Positions 1-10,119 of a stretch of DNA of 30,000 bases are shown here, piece by piece. This DNA comes from Symbiodinium natans. Lineage: Eukaryota; Sar; Dinophyceae; Suessiales; Symbiodiniaceae. The notes beneath the pieces were generated by a model that made no database searches, was not told the DNA's origin, and saw only the letters and a program-made list of their open reading frames with translations. The position numbers were made by a program, and so were the translations under genes. Location: positions 435,001 to 465,000 of the forward strand of contig CAJNDS010002064.1 in the NCBI GenBank assembly GCA_905221605.1, given 5' to 3'. Every line of letters begins with the position of its first letter. The first letter of the stretch is position 1.

Positions 1-730
1 TAGCGCATCGTCATACATTGAGCTTACATTTGCAGTGCATTGAGCACGTCGTGCGCACGCTCGTGCATGCGCGCAGGGCGGGAATTGCGCAATTGATGGT
101 CTCTGGCATGTTATCTCTCGCTGGGGTGTCGTGCTCGCTCGAAGTCTCTGCGCCTTGCACCTATGCCCTGTACACGCTCGCTGCGCTTCTTTGCTCGGAC
201 CCTGCTTAAATGAGCATGGCACGAAGAATGGTCATCACTTGGTGCTTGCAGCCGTTCGTTCGGCTCATCGGCACCATGCGATAGGTCGTATGAACAGCAG
301 AGGACACTCCAGCGGTACTGAAAGCCTATGCCGGCATCATTGTTTTCTCTTTCAACTTCTCATCTCGTTTTCCAGAACCTATCAGTATGTGGGGGTGTCC
401 TTGTGGGCATACAGAAATTTAGCAGAAACCCTTGTCCATGCAATGTGGCGTAGGGTATATGTATATGTACATGTAGTGTAAAGAACTAAATATAGACACA
501 ATTTAGCAACTAGTCAATGAAAGATGGCCATCCGTACGTTGTAGTGACAGGAGGACTTCAACACTCCCCAATCCGTCCCGTGAAGTCGGGCGGAGATTCC
601 CAAATTCCTAGCCAGAGTCTTGCCTGACGGTTTGTCGGTCATATGGGGGATGACGGAAAATGGGGGACCCCCAATATAGATCTCGATCCCCTTATACTAA
701 GGACCCCAAGAAGGCACCCCCCCGTAATAT
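1..730. other. No recognisable gene
   Basis: Short open frames only, none with a recognisable protein signature. A 13-base palindrome of G and C runs (TGGGGG-A-CCCCCA) lies near 659-671, just before the first telomere-type block. I see no RNA gene. Confidence 0.5.
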
Positions 731-788
731 CCCCTAAACCCTAAACCCTAAACCCCAAATCCCAATTCCCTAAACCCTAAACCCCCAA
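731..788 (-). repeat. Telomere-type repeat (CCCTAAA on plus strand)
   Basis: About six CCCTAAA units with degenerate forms (CCCCAAA, CCCAATT). This is the complement of TTTAGGG, the plant-type telomere unit also reported for dinoflagellates. It is followed at about 801-820 by a short motif (ATTTCGGAAGC...CCATGT) that recurs beside other such blocks. Confidence 0.9.
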
Positions 789-894
789 CTGAAGTACCCC
801 TAATTTCGGAAGCCTCCATGTTACCCTTTCGAAGGTGTGTCTGGAGGACGCCGACCCTCAAAGCGGGTCATCCTGGCTGACCTTTGTTTGAACC

Positions 895-1054
895 CAGGGT
901 TTAGGGTTTAGGGTTAGGGTTGAGGGTTTAGGGTTAGGGTTTAGGGTTTAGGGTTTAGGGTTTAGGGTTTAGGGTTTAGGGTTTAGGGTTTAGGGTTTAG
1001 GGTTTAGGGTTTCAGGTTTAGAGTTCAAGGGTTTAGGGTTTAGGGTTTAGGGGG
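895..1054 (+). repeat. Telomere-type repeat (TTTAGGG)
   Basis: About 20 units of TTTAGGG with a few variants (TTAGGG, TTGAGGG, TTTCAGG, TTCAAGGG). It has the opposite orientation to the block at 731-788, about 100 bp away, so the two cannot be remnants of one simple chromosome end. Confidence 0.95.
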
Positions 1055-1576
1055 TTGCAGTGCTACGGTTCGTTAGGGTCCTGGGTGAGGGAAGGGGACC
1101 ATTCAGCCTGTCCATGATCGTGACGAATTGCCAGTTGCTTCATCCGTCGTGTCAAGGTGTCGACGTGATATCATGGGATATCACATGCGTGTGTCCCTTG
1201 CTGACGGGGCGGAATGCCGTAAACGATCAGCCTCAAGCGTACTAATGACAGGTCCAGCCGCCATGGCCATGAATACGTCCAGTCGATACGAAGTCACCCA
1301 GTCGGAGACTCAGAAGGACTGCAACTATTGGGCCCTATAGTCTCAAAGGAAAGAAACTTCGGGAGCACGCGGACTCAGGTCATTGCAAATCGTATCGGAG
1401 TGGTGGTGGCGCAGGCACTTGCCCACAAAAGCCTTGGCTTGAGCAGCTTTAGCAGTGTGCTGCGGGCTTTTGCGCAGACTTGGCAGTATGATGTGTTCTG
1501 CAGGCTACTACATCTCAGGTTGTTCTGCTGGACCTGGAGGGCCGGGAGGTTGAAGCATAAGGTTAGATATGGTGAC
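1055..1576. other. No recognisable gene
   Basis: Overlapping short open frames (for example 90 codons at 1328-1600) show no recognisable family motif. I treat them as chance. Confidence 0.4.
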
Positions 1577-1654
1577 TTCTCTAAATCATGGTCCCTTTAG
1601 ATAAAGGGCGGCCCCCCTCTCATGTAGGGTACCAAAAAGGGACCATGTAGAGAA
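1577..1654. mobile_element. 78-bp hairpin-forming inverted repeat (MITE-like)
   Basis: The left arm is TTCTCTA (1577-1583), a three-base AAT, then CATGGTCCCTTT (1587-1598). The right arm is AAAGGGACCATG (1636-1647) followed directly by TAGAGAA (1648-1654). Both arm segments are perfect reverse complements, 19 paired bases in all. No protein is encoded. The size and structure fit a miniature inverted-repeat element or an introner-like unit; target-site duplications are not clear. Confidence 0.7.
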
Positions 1655-1837
1655 CTGACCATATGTTAGTTCGTTTCACAGGCGTAGATGGCTGACGTAA
1701 CACACGTCAAGTTTGTACAGGCCCTGCTCGGAGAGTTTTGGCAACTCTCGGTTTGCAGGTTGCGTGTGGCATAAGCCAACCAACGAGGGTTTGCGATACT
1801 TAAGGGGCCCCCAAACAGTGTAGGATCCCCTTAAAAG

Positions 1838-1875
1838 AAACCCTAAACCCTAAACCCTAAACCCTAAACCTAAAC
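1838..1875 (-). repeat. Telomere-type repeat (CCCTAAA)
   Basis: About five CCCTAAA units, flanked on both sides by C-rich sequence (GGATCCCC, GGACCCCC, GGTACCCC) like that seen near other blocks of this repeat. Confidence 0.9.
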
Positions 1876-2808
1876 AAGGACCCCCTAATAAGGTACCCCT
1901 TAAGATCGTCCACGTCGCCGAGGGGCGCCAGTTCTTGGGAAGTTTTTGGTGGCACAGGGCTGGCCTTACACAGTCGGAGCAAGGAGTTTGAAGCCGAGCG
2001 TGCAGGCTCCTGCTGTGCACAACTGCACGCGAGAGACTCACCGCGCCTCGGCCAAAGAGACACCAGACGAAAGCGGCTTAGGGCTTTTAGGAGTTAGGAG
2101 TTTAGGGCTTAGGGTTTTTGGAGGGAGGGGAGGGGAGAGTTCTGACATCAAGGGGTCGGGCAAGCCATTGAACATTCGTGGCGCTCAAAGGCACCCGATG
2201 GTGCTCTCTTGGCCGAGCGTGTTTTCAAAATTCGCACAGGCTTCCCCAAGGAAGCGCTTGCCAGTGCCAATTTTCAAGCTCCGGGCTATCATGTGGATAG
2301 CCCGGGCATGAGCCGCCCAAGCTGCACAAGGCTGTATCGATGCGGCTCACTTAGTATGAAAGCTTAGTGCTGTGAGTGCAGCCAGTGTCCATCCAGGTGC
2401 TGTGTTTCCCTGTCTGCCTGGGCCTAGGAAAGAAAGCCCCAAACCCTAAGCCCTAAACCAGATTTTAGAAAGAGTCCTAAACCCCTCAAAGCCATGTCAG
2501 GCTGTCAGACTCTTAGGTGGATGCCGGCTTCGCCTGAAGATGGTGCATGCAGTTAAAGCTGTTAAGTTTGCCAACTGGTGCACTTGTAGGTCACGTAGGG
2601 TCACATGCCAGCAATTCTTTTTGTGAAAGAGTTTCAAAGGGTTGCTGTGGTTTTGCTGCTTTTTGTTATGCGCCAGGGCATTGAATTCAGACTGCGGAGG
2701 CTTATTGTGAACGCGACGGCACCGCACGGCAGAAATGAATGCAGCCCAGCCCGTTCACTGCGATCTCACGGCAGACTGAACGAAGGTAACGAAGGGGGGA
2801 CACATGGG
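1876..2808. other. No recognisable gene; short degenerate telomere-type tracts
   Basis: Degenerate TTTAGGG-like tracts lie at about 2077-2121 and CCCTAAR units at about 2437-2460. Open frames of 60-120 codons overlap on both strands without family motifs. Confidence 0.5.
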
Positions 2809-2889
2809 ACCCTAAACATAAAACCCTAAACCCTAAACCCTAAACCCTAAACCCTAAACCCTAAACCCTAAACCCTAAACCCTAAACCG
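2809..2889 (-). repeat. Telomere-type repeat (CCCTAAA)
   Basis: About eleven CCCTAAA units, nearly perfect after the first two. The last one drifts to CCCTAAACCGC. Confidence 0.95.
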
Positions 2890-3695
2890 CAAAATTCGAT
2901 ATGACCAAGCTCTTACAGCCGACCTTGTTCGGATCAGGATGCCGTTAGCCCACGGTTAGCTCTGCGGCCATATTTCCCAAAGGGTCCATGTACCTATATG
3001 GTATATACTTGGGCCTTAAAGGAGTTCCCATATAGTAGCTTTAGGGCCCAATTCGTGCTTAGAGCACTCGCATCTGGCATCCACGTAGCAAGTCAGGTCG
3101 TGTGTACTTGGGTGGCCTGCGCGGCCCCCGCAAGCGCAGACACGTCGCATGTAGCTGAATGACCACCGCACCTCATGAAGGCCGCCACTCCAGGCAAGGG
3201 CAGATTGGAGTTTCCTGCCAATGTCCTGGTTGTCTTGCCTTTGCAAACTGGGCAGATCCTTCAAAGTTGACATCGTGCATCCCCTGAAGCAAAGCTCAGC
3301 CTGAGTCGGGCAAGAGAGCAGTTGAAGAACCAATTTCGGCTTCGCCTCGTTGTCTAAGCCAGTTTAAGCCCTCTGTTTTTCGCAAAAAACGCAGCAGAAC
3401 AAATGTCTCCATCCTTTGCCTCGCAGGGACGCCATCGAGTGCCTTGCCTCAGTCGCGTTTGCGTGCTCCGGGCTGGTCTGGCAGCAGGCGAGCAAATCAG
3501 CTCCAAACCAAGCCCGAGATCCTAAATGAACCGTAAACCCCTGAAAAATAATAACCCTACAGTCAAAAGGCCTTGTATGTCAAGGGTGGTGTCCTTCCAG
3601 GCTGTTCTCCACAACCATCTCAAGTCCACTCTTCGTCTAAACCTGAAACCGATCACCTGGAATTTATACATGGAACACGCTAAAGCCTATGCATG
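2890..3695. other. No recognisable gene
   Basis: A minus-strand open frame at 3016-3333 (105 codons) shows no motif I recognise. Nothing else is supported. Confidence 0.4.
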
Positions 3696-3726
3696 ACTAA
3701 ACCCTAAACCCTAAACCTGTCTTTCA

Positions 3727-3763
<37 letters not shown>
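3696..3763. repeat. Short CCCTAAA tract followed by (AT)n microsatellite
   Basis: Three CCCTAAA units end at about 3718. A TA dinucleotide run with one C interruption follows (3727-3763). Confidence 0.9.
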
Positions 3764-3766
3764 GCC

Positions 3767-4225
3767 TTAATGGGGGCCATGTATACCTTAATGGGGGCCG
3801 TGGCCATTGGCAAAAAAAGCCGTGGCCATTGGCAAAAAAGCCGTGGCCAGTGGCAAAAAAAAGCCCAAACTTGCCAATGGCCACGGGAAAGTTGCCAATG
3901 CCCACGGCGTTTTTGGCAATGGCCACGGTCCCATGAAGCTTGGTGGTCAAAATTGTTTTTTTCCTTCCAAATCGCACCAAATCTGCCCCCAACATGTGGC
4001 CATTGGCAAAAAGCCGTGGCCATTGGTGGCAACTTTGCCAATGGCTGCGTCCTTTTTGCCATAGCCAGAGCTTTCTTTGCAATGGCCGCGCTTTCTGTTG
4101 GCATGTTGTCCGAGTGGCCGATCGGCCAAAAAGCCGTGGCCATTGGCAAGAAGCAAAAAACTCGTGGCTGGCCATTGCCCAAAAGCAAGTTTGCCAATGG
4201 CTAAAGCTGTTTTGCCAATGGCCGC
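3767..4225. repeat. Field of GCCAATGGCC-type repeats in both orientations
   Basis: About sixteen copies of a 16-18 bp motif occur either as CCGTGGCCATTGGCAAAA or as its reverse complement TTTTGCCAATGGCCACGG. Examples in the first orientation are near 3798, 3822, 3841, 3996, 4014 and 4133; in the second near 3870, 3892, 3914, 4034, 4190 and 4212. Spacing is irregular (16-80 bp). The region opens with a duplicated TTAATGGGGGCC. Open frames through it on both strands are by-products of the repeat, so I do not call genes. Confidence 0.85.
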
Positions 4226-4235
4226 GGGTTTTTTG

Positions 4236-4345
4236 CCGACCCTCCTCACCCCCCTTACCCCCTTACCCCTCCCCCCCCCGCAGCCCTCCCTTACCCCACC
4301 CCCCTTAACCCACCTGGCCTACCTACCCCTCAACCACACCAAAGC
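4236..4345. repeat. Pyrimidine-rich (CCCCTTAC) tract
   Basis: Almost pure C and T on the plus strand with repeated CCCCCTTACC units. It follows directly on the GCCAATGGCC field. Confidence 0.7.
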
Positions 4346-4590
4346 GCCTCCACACCCCTATTCTGGGCTCGAAACCCCGGTGTGCGCAAATGAGGGCTTC
4401 GACACCCCACCCACCCTCTCATTCTTGACACCCAGACCCCTATTCTGGGCTTGAAAATCTAAATCTGGGGCAGGTGCAAAGAATCCCATAACATTAAGAA
4501 CATCTTACCCCAAAGAGTTTTACCTACCCAATTCGGAAACGTTTTCCACTGAACCTTCTGGGGCCCACCCCCGACGAACAATGGGGTCGG

Positions 4591-4648
4591 ATTGACCGAA
4601 AAGTCACCGACACTGGTCCAGATTGACCGAAAAGTCACCAACACTGAG
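4591..4648 (+). repeat. 31-bp tandem duplication
   Basis: Two adjacent copies (4591-4621 and 4622-4648) share ATTGACCGAAAAGTCACC, with one base changed in the following ACACTG stretch. A phrase GAGGGCTTCGACACCCC also occurs at both about 4391 and about 4646, so the wider region is duplicated. Confidence 0.85.
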
Positions 4649-4707
4649 GGCTTCGACACCCCCCCCCCTTTATTCTTCCTGCACGCCGGGAACCTTTAGA
4701 AAGTTCG

Positions 4708-4856
4708 GAATCAGCACCCCATCACGGACCAACAAAAATCCAGAAAAAGTAAGCTCTCAGCGCAGCGAGCACGAAAAACCAGGAAGTAAGCAATCAGCGC
4801 CCCATCAAGCAAAAACTCCAGAAAGTAAGCAATCAGCACCCCATCAAGCACCCGTC
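4708..4856 (+). repeat. About 39-bp tandem repeat, four degenerate units
   Basis: Units share a core like AATCAGCRCCCCATCAAGC followed by A-rich sequence and CCAGAAAGTAAG. The third and fourth units are nearly identical, the second most diverged. There are no conserved repeats separated by unique spacers, so this is not a CRISPR array. Confidence 0.8.
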
Positions 4857-5028
4857 AAAACGTGGTTCGAGGGTGGGGTGGGGAAACAAAATACATGAGG
4901 GTGCATCCGGACCAATGTCTAGTTGGACGGTGGGTTGGAGTAGCGAAAAGAGGCAAGCACTCGCATTGCAGTCCGAAGCACACTTTGTGGGAGGATGCCA
5001 CCCGCCACTTTGGCCTATTCGTGCTCGA

Positions 5029-5210
5029 AAACAAGCAACATGAGGTTAACAAAATTAGGTTATTTTTTTGGCTGTTCGTGCCCTGTACGAGGGTGGGGTG
5101 CGGGCAAACAAGCAACATGACGTTAACAAAATTAGGTGTGTCTTTTTGGCTGTTCGTGCCCGAAAGCCAAAAAAGCATGAGGTTGTGCGAGAATGCCTCC
5201 CGCCACTAGG
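5029..5210 (+). repeat. 77-bp tandem duplication with a third partial copy
   Basis: Copies start at 5029 and 5106. Both contain AACAAGCAACATGA, GTTAACAAAATTAGGT and TTTTTGGCTGTTCGTGCCC. A decayed third piece (GCATGAGGTTGTGCG) follows, with a CCCGCCACT ending that echoes about 5001-5010. Confidence 0.85.
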
Positions 5211-5242
5211 GTTTATAAGGTTTAGGGTTTAGGGATTAGGGT
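5207..5242 (+). repeat. Short telomere-type tract (TTTAGGG)
   Basis: Three to four degenerate TTTAGGG units directly abutting the 77-bp tandem repeat. Confidence 0.85.
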
Positions 5243-5421
5243 AACATGAGGGCCCCCTTTTGTGTTTTGATGTGGTTGCTTTGGAATTGGTGCCCCGGTG
5301 ACCACGCCTCCCGCCAGCCGATTGTGGTTCGAGGGTGGGATGGACCGCTCCATGAGGTTGGGGGACAGGGCTTGCTGATGAAAAATATGAACTGTGTATT
5401 TGTTATTGGGACTCTCTGGGT

Positions 5422-5533
5422 AAGCCCTAAGCCCTAAACCCCTAAACCCCTAAACCCTAAGCCCTAAGCCCTAAACCCTAAACCCCAAACCCTAAACCCT
5501 AAACCCTTAACCCTAAACCCTAAACCCTAAACC
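5422..5533 (-). repeat. Telomere-type repeat (CCCTAAA) with variants
   Basis: About fifteen units, mixing CCCTAAA, CCCTAAG, CCCCTAAA and CCCTTAA. Confidence 0.95.
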
Positions 5534-5630
5534 TTCCGGGTGATATGTAGGTGGCCAGCGGGACCCGGCGGAGCTCCTGCGTCCCAGGCTTGCCAGGGGG
5601 GAGAAAGAGACCCTACTTCGATAGAAGCAG

Positions 5631-5702
5631 GTTTAGGGTTTAGGGTTTAGGGTTTCGGGTTTAGGGTTTAGGGTTTCGGGTTTAGGGTTTAGGGTTTGGG
5701 GA
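5631..5702 (+). repeat. Telomere-type repeat (TTTAGGG)
   Basis: About ten units with the variant TTTCGGG recurring at regular intervals, which suggests local amplification of a two- or three-unit block. It lies about 100 bp from a CCCTAAA block in the opposite orientation. Confidence 0.95.
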
Positions 5703-6102
5703 CTCTGGGGACCCCCCCAAAAAAATGGCAGGATCCTCTCATGATAAAGGCCCCCAATCAATAACTGAGGCGCGGTTTCTGCGGTTGAGGGCTGACGGTT
5801 GAGAGGTTTGGGGGTTAAGGGCTTAGGGTTGAGGGCAGATGTCCTTGAATTGATGGGACCATTGGGAGAAAGGAGTCCTCAAAAGGGGAGTCCTTAGAAA
5901 ACAAGGGGGACTACCACATACGTCAGATAAGGGTCTGAGGTCGTAAAGGGGGCGGTAACTCCAAACTACCAACATCCGCCTCTCATTTTCGGAAACCCAC
6001 GTCTTATCTTGCTGGCTTCAATGAGATTTCCAGGTGAGAAGCGACAGGCCGCAGAGCCCAACGAAAGGTGCACGGCGAAGCAATCATGCAGCAAGGGGTG
6101 TG
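5703..6102. other. No recognisable gene
   Basis: G-rich degenerate telomere-like sequence at about 5805-5835. A copy of the short motif CATTTTCGGAAAC lies at about 5984-5996. No coding signal seen. Confidence 0.4.
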
Positions 6103-6177
6103 CTGAGGGTTCAGGGTTCAGGTTTCAGGGTTCAGGGTTTAGGGTTTAGAGTTTAGGGTGTAGGGTTCAGGGTTCGG
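6103..6177 (+). repeat. Telomere-like repeat dominated by TTCAGGG variant
   Basis: About ten units in which TTCAGGG outnumbers TTTAGGG. The same variant makes a pure block near 22401-22476 (as CCCTGAA). Confidence 0.9.
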
Positions 6178-6335
6178 GTGCTTGTATTCAAGTCTACTCC
6201 CGGGCGATTCCCGAGGTCGATAAGCATCTCCGGATCACTGGTTAAGTTGAGGCTTGTGCTGCAAGGTGTCTCGCCATGCGCGCAAAGTGTCCCAGTTTCA
6301 AAGCAACACAATGTGCACACCCTTACACCCTTCAT

Positions 6336-6415
6336 GGTACTTAGTCACCCAATTATAAACCGACTTATAACCCTATTGGGGTGCTCAAGGAGGCTTATAA
6401 GAGGGTCTAAGTACC
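6336..6415. mobile_element. 80-bp hairpin-forming inverted repeat (MITE-like)
   Basis: GGTACTTAG (6336-6344) and CTAAGTACC (6407-6415) are perfect terminal inverted repeats. Further in, CTTATAACCC and GGCTTATAAG also pair. No protein is encoded. It resembles the 1577-1654 element in size and design but not in sequence. Confidence 0.65.
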
Positions 6416-6532
6416 CTAAACCTCCAAATAGCCGAGCCCGATGGAAGGTTCTGCCGTGAGCTTTTCAGCGCAGCGGCGGCAGTCAGCTCCGGCCCGATGT
6501 GCAGAAATCGTCTTCACGTCCATGCAACACAG

Positions 6533-6599
6533 GGGTTTAGGGTTTAGGGTTTAGGGTTTAGTATTTAGGGTTTAGGGTTGAGGGTTGAGGGTTGCGGGG
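6533..6599 (+). repeat. Telomere-type repeat (TTTAGGG)
   Basis: About nine units, ending in TTGAGGG variants. Confidence 0.95.
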
Positions 6600-6792
6600 T
6601 CGGAAGAATTGCTAATCGTGTCCCCCCTCATGGTCCCTAGAGAATTATACTGTAGTAGTGTCTCAAAACCTTGTTGGGGCTCGGTCATGGCCGTTGGCCC
6701 CAGCTGACTGCAGCACAGGCCCCCGACGTGAGGCTGGCGCCTCAAGAGCAACGTGCTGAACGTTTTGGCTGTCCGGGGCGGGAGGGGGGGTA

Positions 6793-6855
6793 GCCCTAAA
6801 CCCTAAACCCTAAACCCTAAACCCTAAACCCTAAACCCGAAACCCTAAACCCCCC
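6793..6855 (-). repeat. Telomere-type repeat (CCCTAAA)
   Basis: About eight units, one changed to CCCGAAA. Confidence 0.95.
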
Positions 6856-6939
6856 TTTCGCAGCCTTGAGGACCTTGCAGGCGGCTACGCCTGATGTGCA
6901 GGTGCGGACAGGGTGCTCCGGCTGAGCAAAGGTCAGACT

Positions 6940-7550
6940 TCTCCTCCATCCCCTTCCCCTCCCCTTCCCCTCCTGTTCCCTTTGCATCCCCTCTACCTCC
7001 CCTCCCCTTCCATTCCTCTTTGTACCTAGGACCTTATGTGCTATTTGGCTGGTTTGCTGACAGATACCTCAACAGCTTAAGAATCAAAATAGCTGGGGTG
7101 TTTCCACGAGGCACGACTTAAAAACAAGTTAAAGTTGCGAAGTCAAGATATCGTTATCATTTCAACGGTTTGGAATCACTTTTCCAAGAATTCAAGGAAT
7201 TTACAGGATTCACAAAACTGAAAAGGCATTGGTGGGCAATTGTTATTCGTTAAATAATTTTTGTAATTGAAGAACTTCAAGAGGTTGAAGAATTAACGAG
7301 GTTGAAGGTTTTGAATTATTCTCTACAAATTTCGAAATTAAGCCTGTGTTTGCTGAAGTTCCTTCAATGCTTGAATTACCCTTTGTGTCAAGAATGCAAG
7401 GGCGTTTCAACAGGTTTCACCAGGCCCCAGTGTGACTTAATGTACTTACTTTGCATTCAAAGAGATTTCTACATACTCCTCAAATCCCCGGAATTCGCAT
7501 GTATTTCACGAAGTCATGACTGTAGGGATGCGTAGCAGTAGAGGCCTATC
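6940..7550. other. No recognisable gene; pyrimidine tract then AT-rich stretch
   Basis: 6945-7020 is a CCCCTTCCCCTCC tract. From about 7120 to 7500 the sequence becomes clearly AT-richer than its surroundings, with repeated TTGAAG/TTCAAGGAATT words. No conserved protein is visible. Confidence 0.4.
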
Positions 7551-7772
7551 TTGGCATGGGCGATGTCGTAGTGCACGACGTAGACGTTTGTAGTCAGAAC
7601 TGTCGTGCCGGTAGTGATAAGTCTCGCTCATATTCGCAAAAGGTTGCTGTAATAGGAAGCAAAAGAGAAAGCCGGGTTGCGCAGGTCCATGAAACCCTTC
7701 CCCACTTCCTCTCTCCCCTCCTACCTCCATATCGTCGTCATCGGATTTCGTGTTTCCACTTTCATCATAATC

Positions 7773-7803
7773 ATCTTCTTCTTCTTCTCCTTCTTCTTCT
7801 TCG
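7773..7803 (+). repeat. (TTC)n microsatellite
   Basis: About ten TTC units with one CTCC interruption. It makes runs of Phe or Lys in the open frames that cross it. Confidence 0.9.
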
Positions 7804-9429
7804 CTCTTCGTGTGAGCTCAGCAAGTTCGTCCAGTTCCATTTCCTGTGAAACAAGGATCCCGGCACAGCGCAAGCGGCAATCGCTGCCAACTTCGCCGGT
7901 TGTCAAAGCGGGGCGCAAGGCAGCATGCTTCTTGTGCTAGTGCCGGCTTGTGCTCACACATGATTTTTAAACATGTATGCTTAGCACTTGGTTGTGAAGG
8001 GGGCTGCATGAACATCTGTTCCCATGACTGGTCCTTGCGATGAAGTGATGCAGTCGCATTTCACGCGAAAGACGAGCGCCCGTGCGGCAGTTTCGCAAAA
8101 TTGGCCCCAATGTAATTGGAGAGCAGAATTGTCGGACAGCGCCAAATGACGGGGCTGCCGGGGGAGATCTCGCAAAACCGTGCTCATTTTGCGAGGAGGT
8201 CTGGCAGACTGGCGTAGCTGCACATCCGAGAGGCCGGTATCGAGACTACGTGCGCCAGCCTTCCTCCGCGGCCTTGGCAGCGGGTTGACGAATCTCTCGC
8301 GCGCGCCCGCGCGGTCTCAAACGGCGAAGTCCGTGTCCAAGGTGAAGATGCAGCGAAATTTGAAGACCAGTGGTCAGTTAGTCTGGCATAGGGAGCTTCT
8401 CGTGTACAGAAATGAAGTGCGCTGCTCCCGACGCCAAGGAAGGTGGCGCTGCATGCCGACTGAACCAAACCAAACAGGCTCAACATGCAAGCGACGGGAG
8501 AAGGCAACAGACGAGTATGTCTACAAGGTTATATGCCGACGCAGACCATGAACAATGCTAAGAACACCCTTAAGAAGCACGCCAAGAACATTCCAAGAGT
8601 CCTCAGAACGGACAAGCGCAGCGAACTCATCCAAGAACACCCAAGGCAGGAGCGTGCGTCACTGCCAGGTTTTCATGTCATGGCGCCATGCAAGCCTCCA
8701 AAACGCGTTGTGGACCGCGAATATGGACTCCGCATGACGTCCGCAGACTCGTCTTAGACTCTCTGACATTGAGTGTCTTGTGCCTTTGCAGGGCCCTCAA
8801 ATTCTTAACATCAGAAACACGACGTTTCAGCAGAAACCATCGGCGCCAGTGCCCTCCCGTCCTGCTCTCTCAGTTCCCGACCCCGCAACCTCCAAGCGAT
8901 GAGGCTGCACGCTTTTTTCCAGATGCACGACGCGTGGCACTAACCGTCACTAACCCAATCTCGCGGAGCGAGATGTGGGTCCCGGTGGGCAACGTGTTGG
9001 CCCGGATTGGAAAACTCATACTGGCAAGGCAACGTGGGGGGTGTCGAACGAAAAGCCAGGCATCCCGACCCACGAGGGCCAGGTGGCAAAAGGCGTCGCC
9101 CCTGAATCCTGTGCATTACGTGCCATTCGCAAATCTGCCAATTGCCACATCTCGAAGAGGCAACATGACAACCGCGATTAGATTTTCATGTGCAGTCCCC
9201 TTGCGTCGTTGAAGGGCAGGTTGACTTGACGGCCGGCGCAGCACGGAGGGAGCTTGCTTTTTGGACGGCGAATTTCATGTTTGTCGGATTTGGACGGATA
9301 TTGCCCACTGGATGCAAAGTTTTCCAGCAGCGGGATGGGCGCGACGACGTGTCATGTCCATGTGAAGAATGTGACGAGGGGGGGCACATTCGACCCAAAT
9401 CGAAATGTTGCTTTCCATTTCCTGGACCT
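7804..9429. other. No recognisable gene
   Basis: GC-richer sequence with many overlapping open frames (for example 174 codons at 8688-9212), none with family motifs I recognise. Decayed transposon sequence is likely, given the LINE fragments that follow, but I cannot show it. Confidence 0.3.
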
Positions 9430-9900
9430 TCCGGACGCGGTCCGTGTCGCTCGGCGAGCGTGTGCGAATGCGTGCACTACGTGCTATTGCTGTCGCCTGG
9501 TCGCCATTCAGTGGCGATGTTTGTGGCGTCGTTGGGGATCTGCTCCGACGAGTTGTTGCCCGAACCCTTACGCAGCAGCTGGCCGCCTTTCGAGCCTGCA
9601 GGTCCCCTGCGCCGATTTGCTTTGTCCACATGGGCCGGCGCCGGGGCATGGTGCTCCTTCCAGCCCATGCCCCAGAATCCCGAGCTGATTGTGGCACGGC
9701 CACGTACGACGTTGTCAGCTGTCGGGCCATCTTTGCAGCCCCTGCACGCACTGCCCCGACCCACGCCCGGCTTCCTTTCGCACGGTTGTGGTATGCCACC
9801 TATATGCATGGTCTTCAATTTCGTCCGCCCACCTCGTGCAGGGAGACCCACTCATGCCGGTTTTGTTGTCTTTTGCTTTGGTTGGCTCGCCCGGTGAGTA
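9430..9900 (+). pseudogene. Decayed LINE-type reverse transcriptase core
   Basis: Three reading frames are needed to follow one reverse transcriptase. First comes a GDLLRRVVARTLTQQLAAF segment (about 9530-9590), the N-terminal finger of the domain. FALSTWAGAG follows in a second frame (about 9618-9650). QGDPLMPVLLSFAL (from 9839), the conserved block before the catalytic loop, follows in a third. I see no catalytic YxDD box in what follows. This is a frameshifted, truncated remnant of a non-LTR retrotransposon; dinoflagellate LINEs typically carry an EQGDPLMP-type block. The assignment rests on motifs, not on a full alignment. Confidence 0.6.
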
Positions 9901-10119
9901 GTGCATGTCATCGGCTGAACTCGACCGGCGTTTTGTTCCGCGCCGGTCAGTGGTGTGATCTCCTGCGCCAGGCCACTGCCGCAGTTTCCGCCTCAGCGGA
10001 GCGCGCCGCGAAACGACCATCCGAGACAGTGCGATCGCGCCGTGCCGCTGCTGTTGTCCATCTCGCGGCTCGGCGGCCGGGCCCTCAGGCACCACCAACG
10101 AGCACCTTCACGGAGGCCG

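Noticed and set aside
3711-4454. Several open frames of 120-157 codons with GHWQK-type repeats on both strands
   Set aside because: They arise from the GCCAATGGCC repeat field and end in simple-sequence tracts.
4708-4856. CRISPR-like spaced repeats
   Set aside because: The units are contiguous degenerate tandem repeats without unique spacers, in a eukaryotic context.
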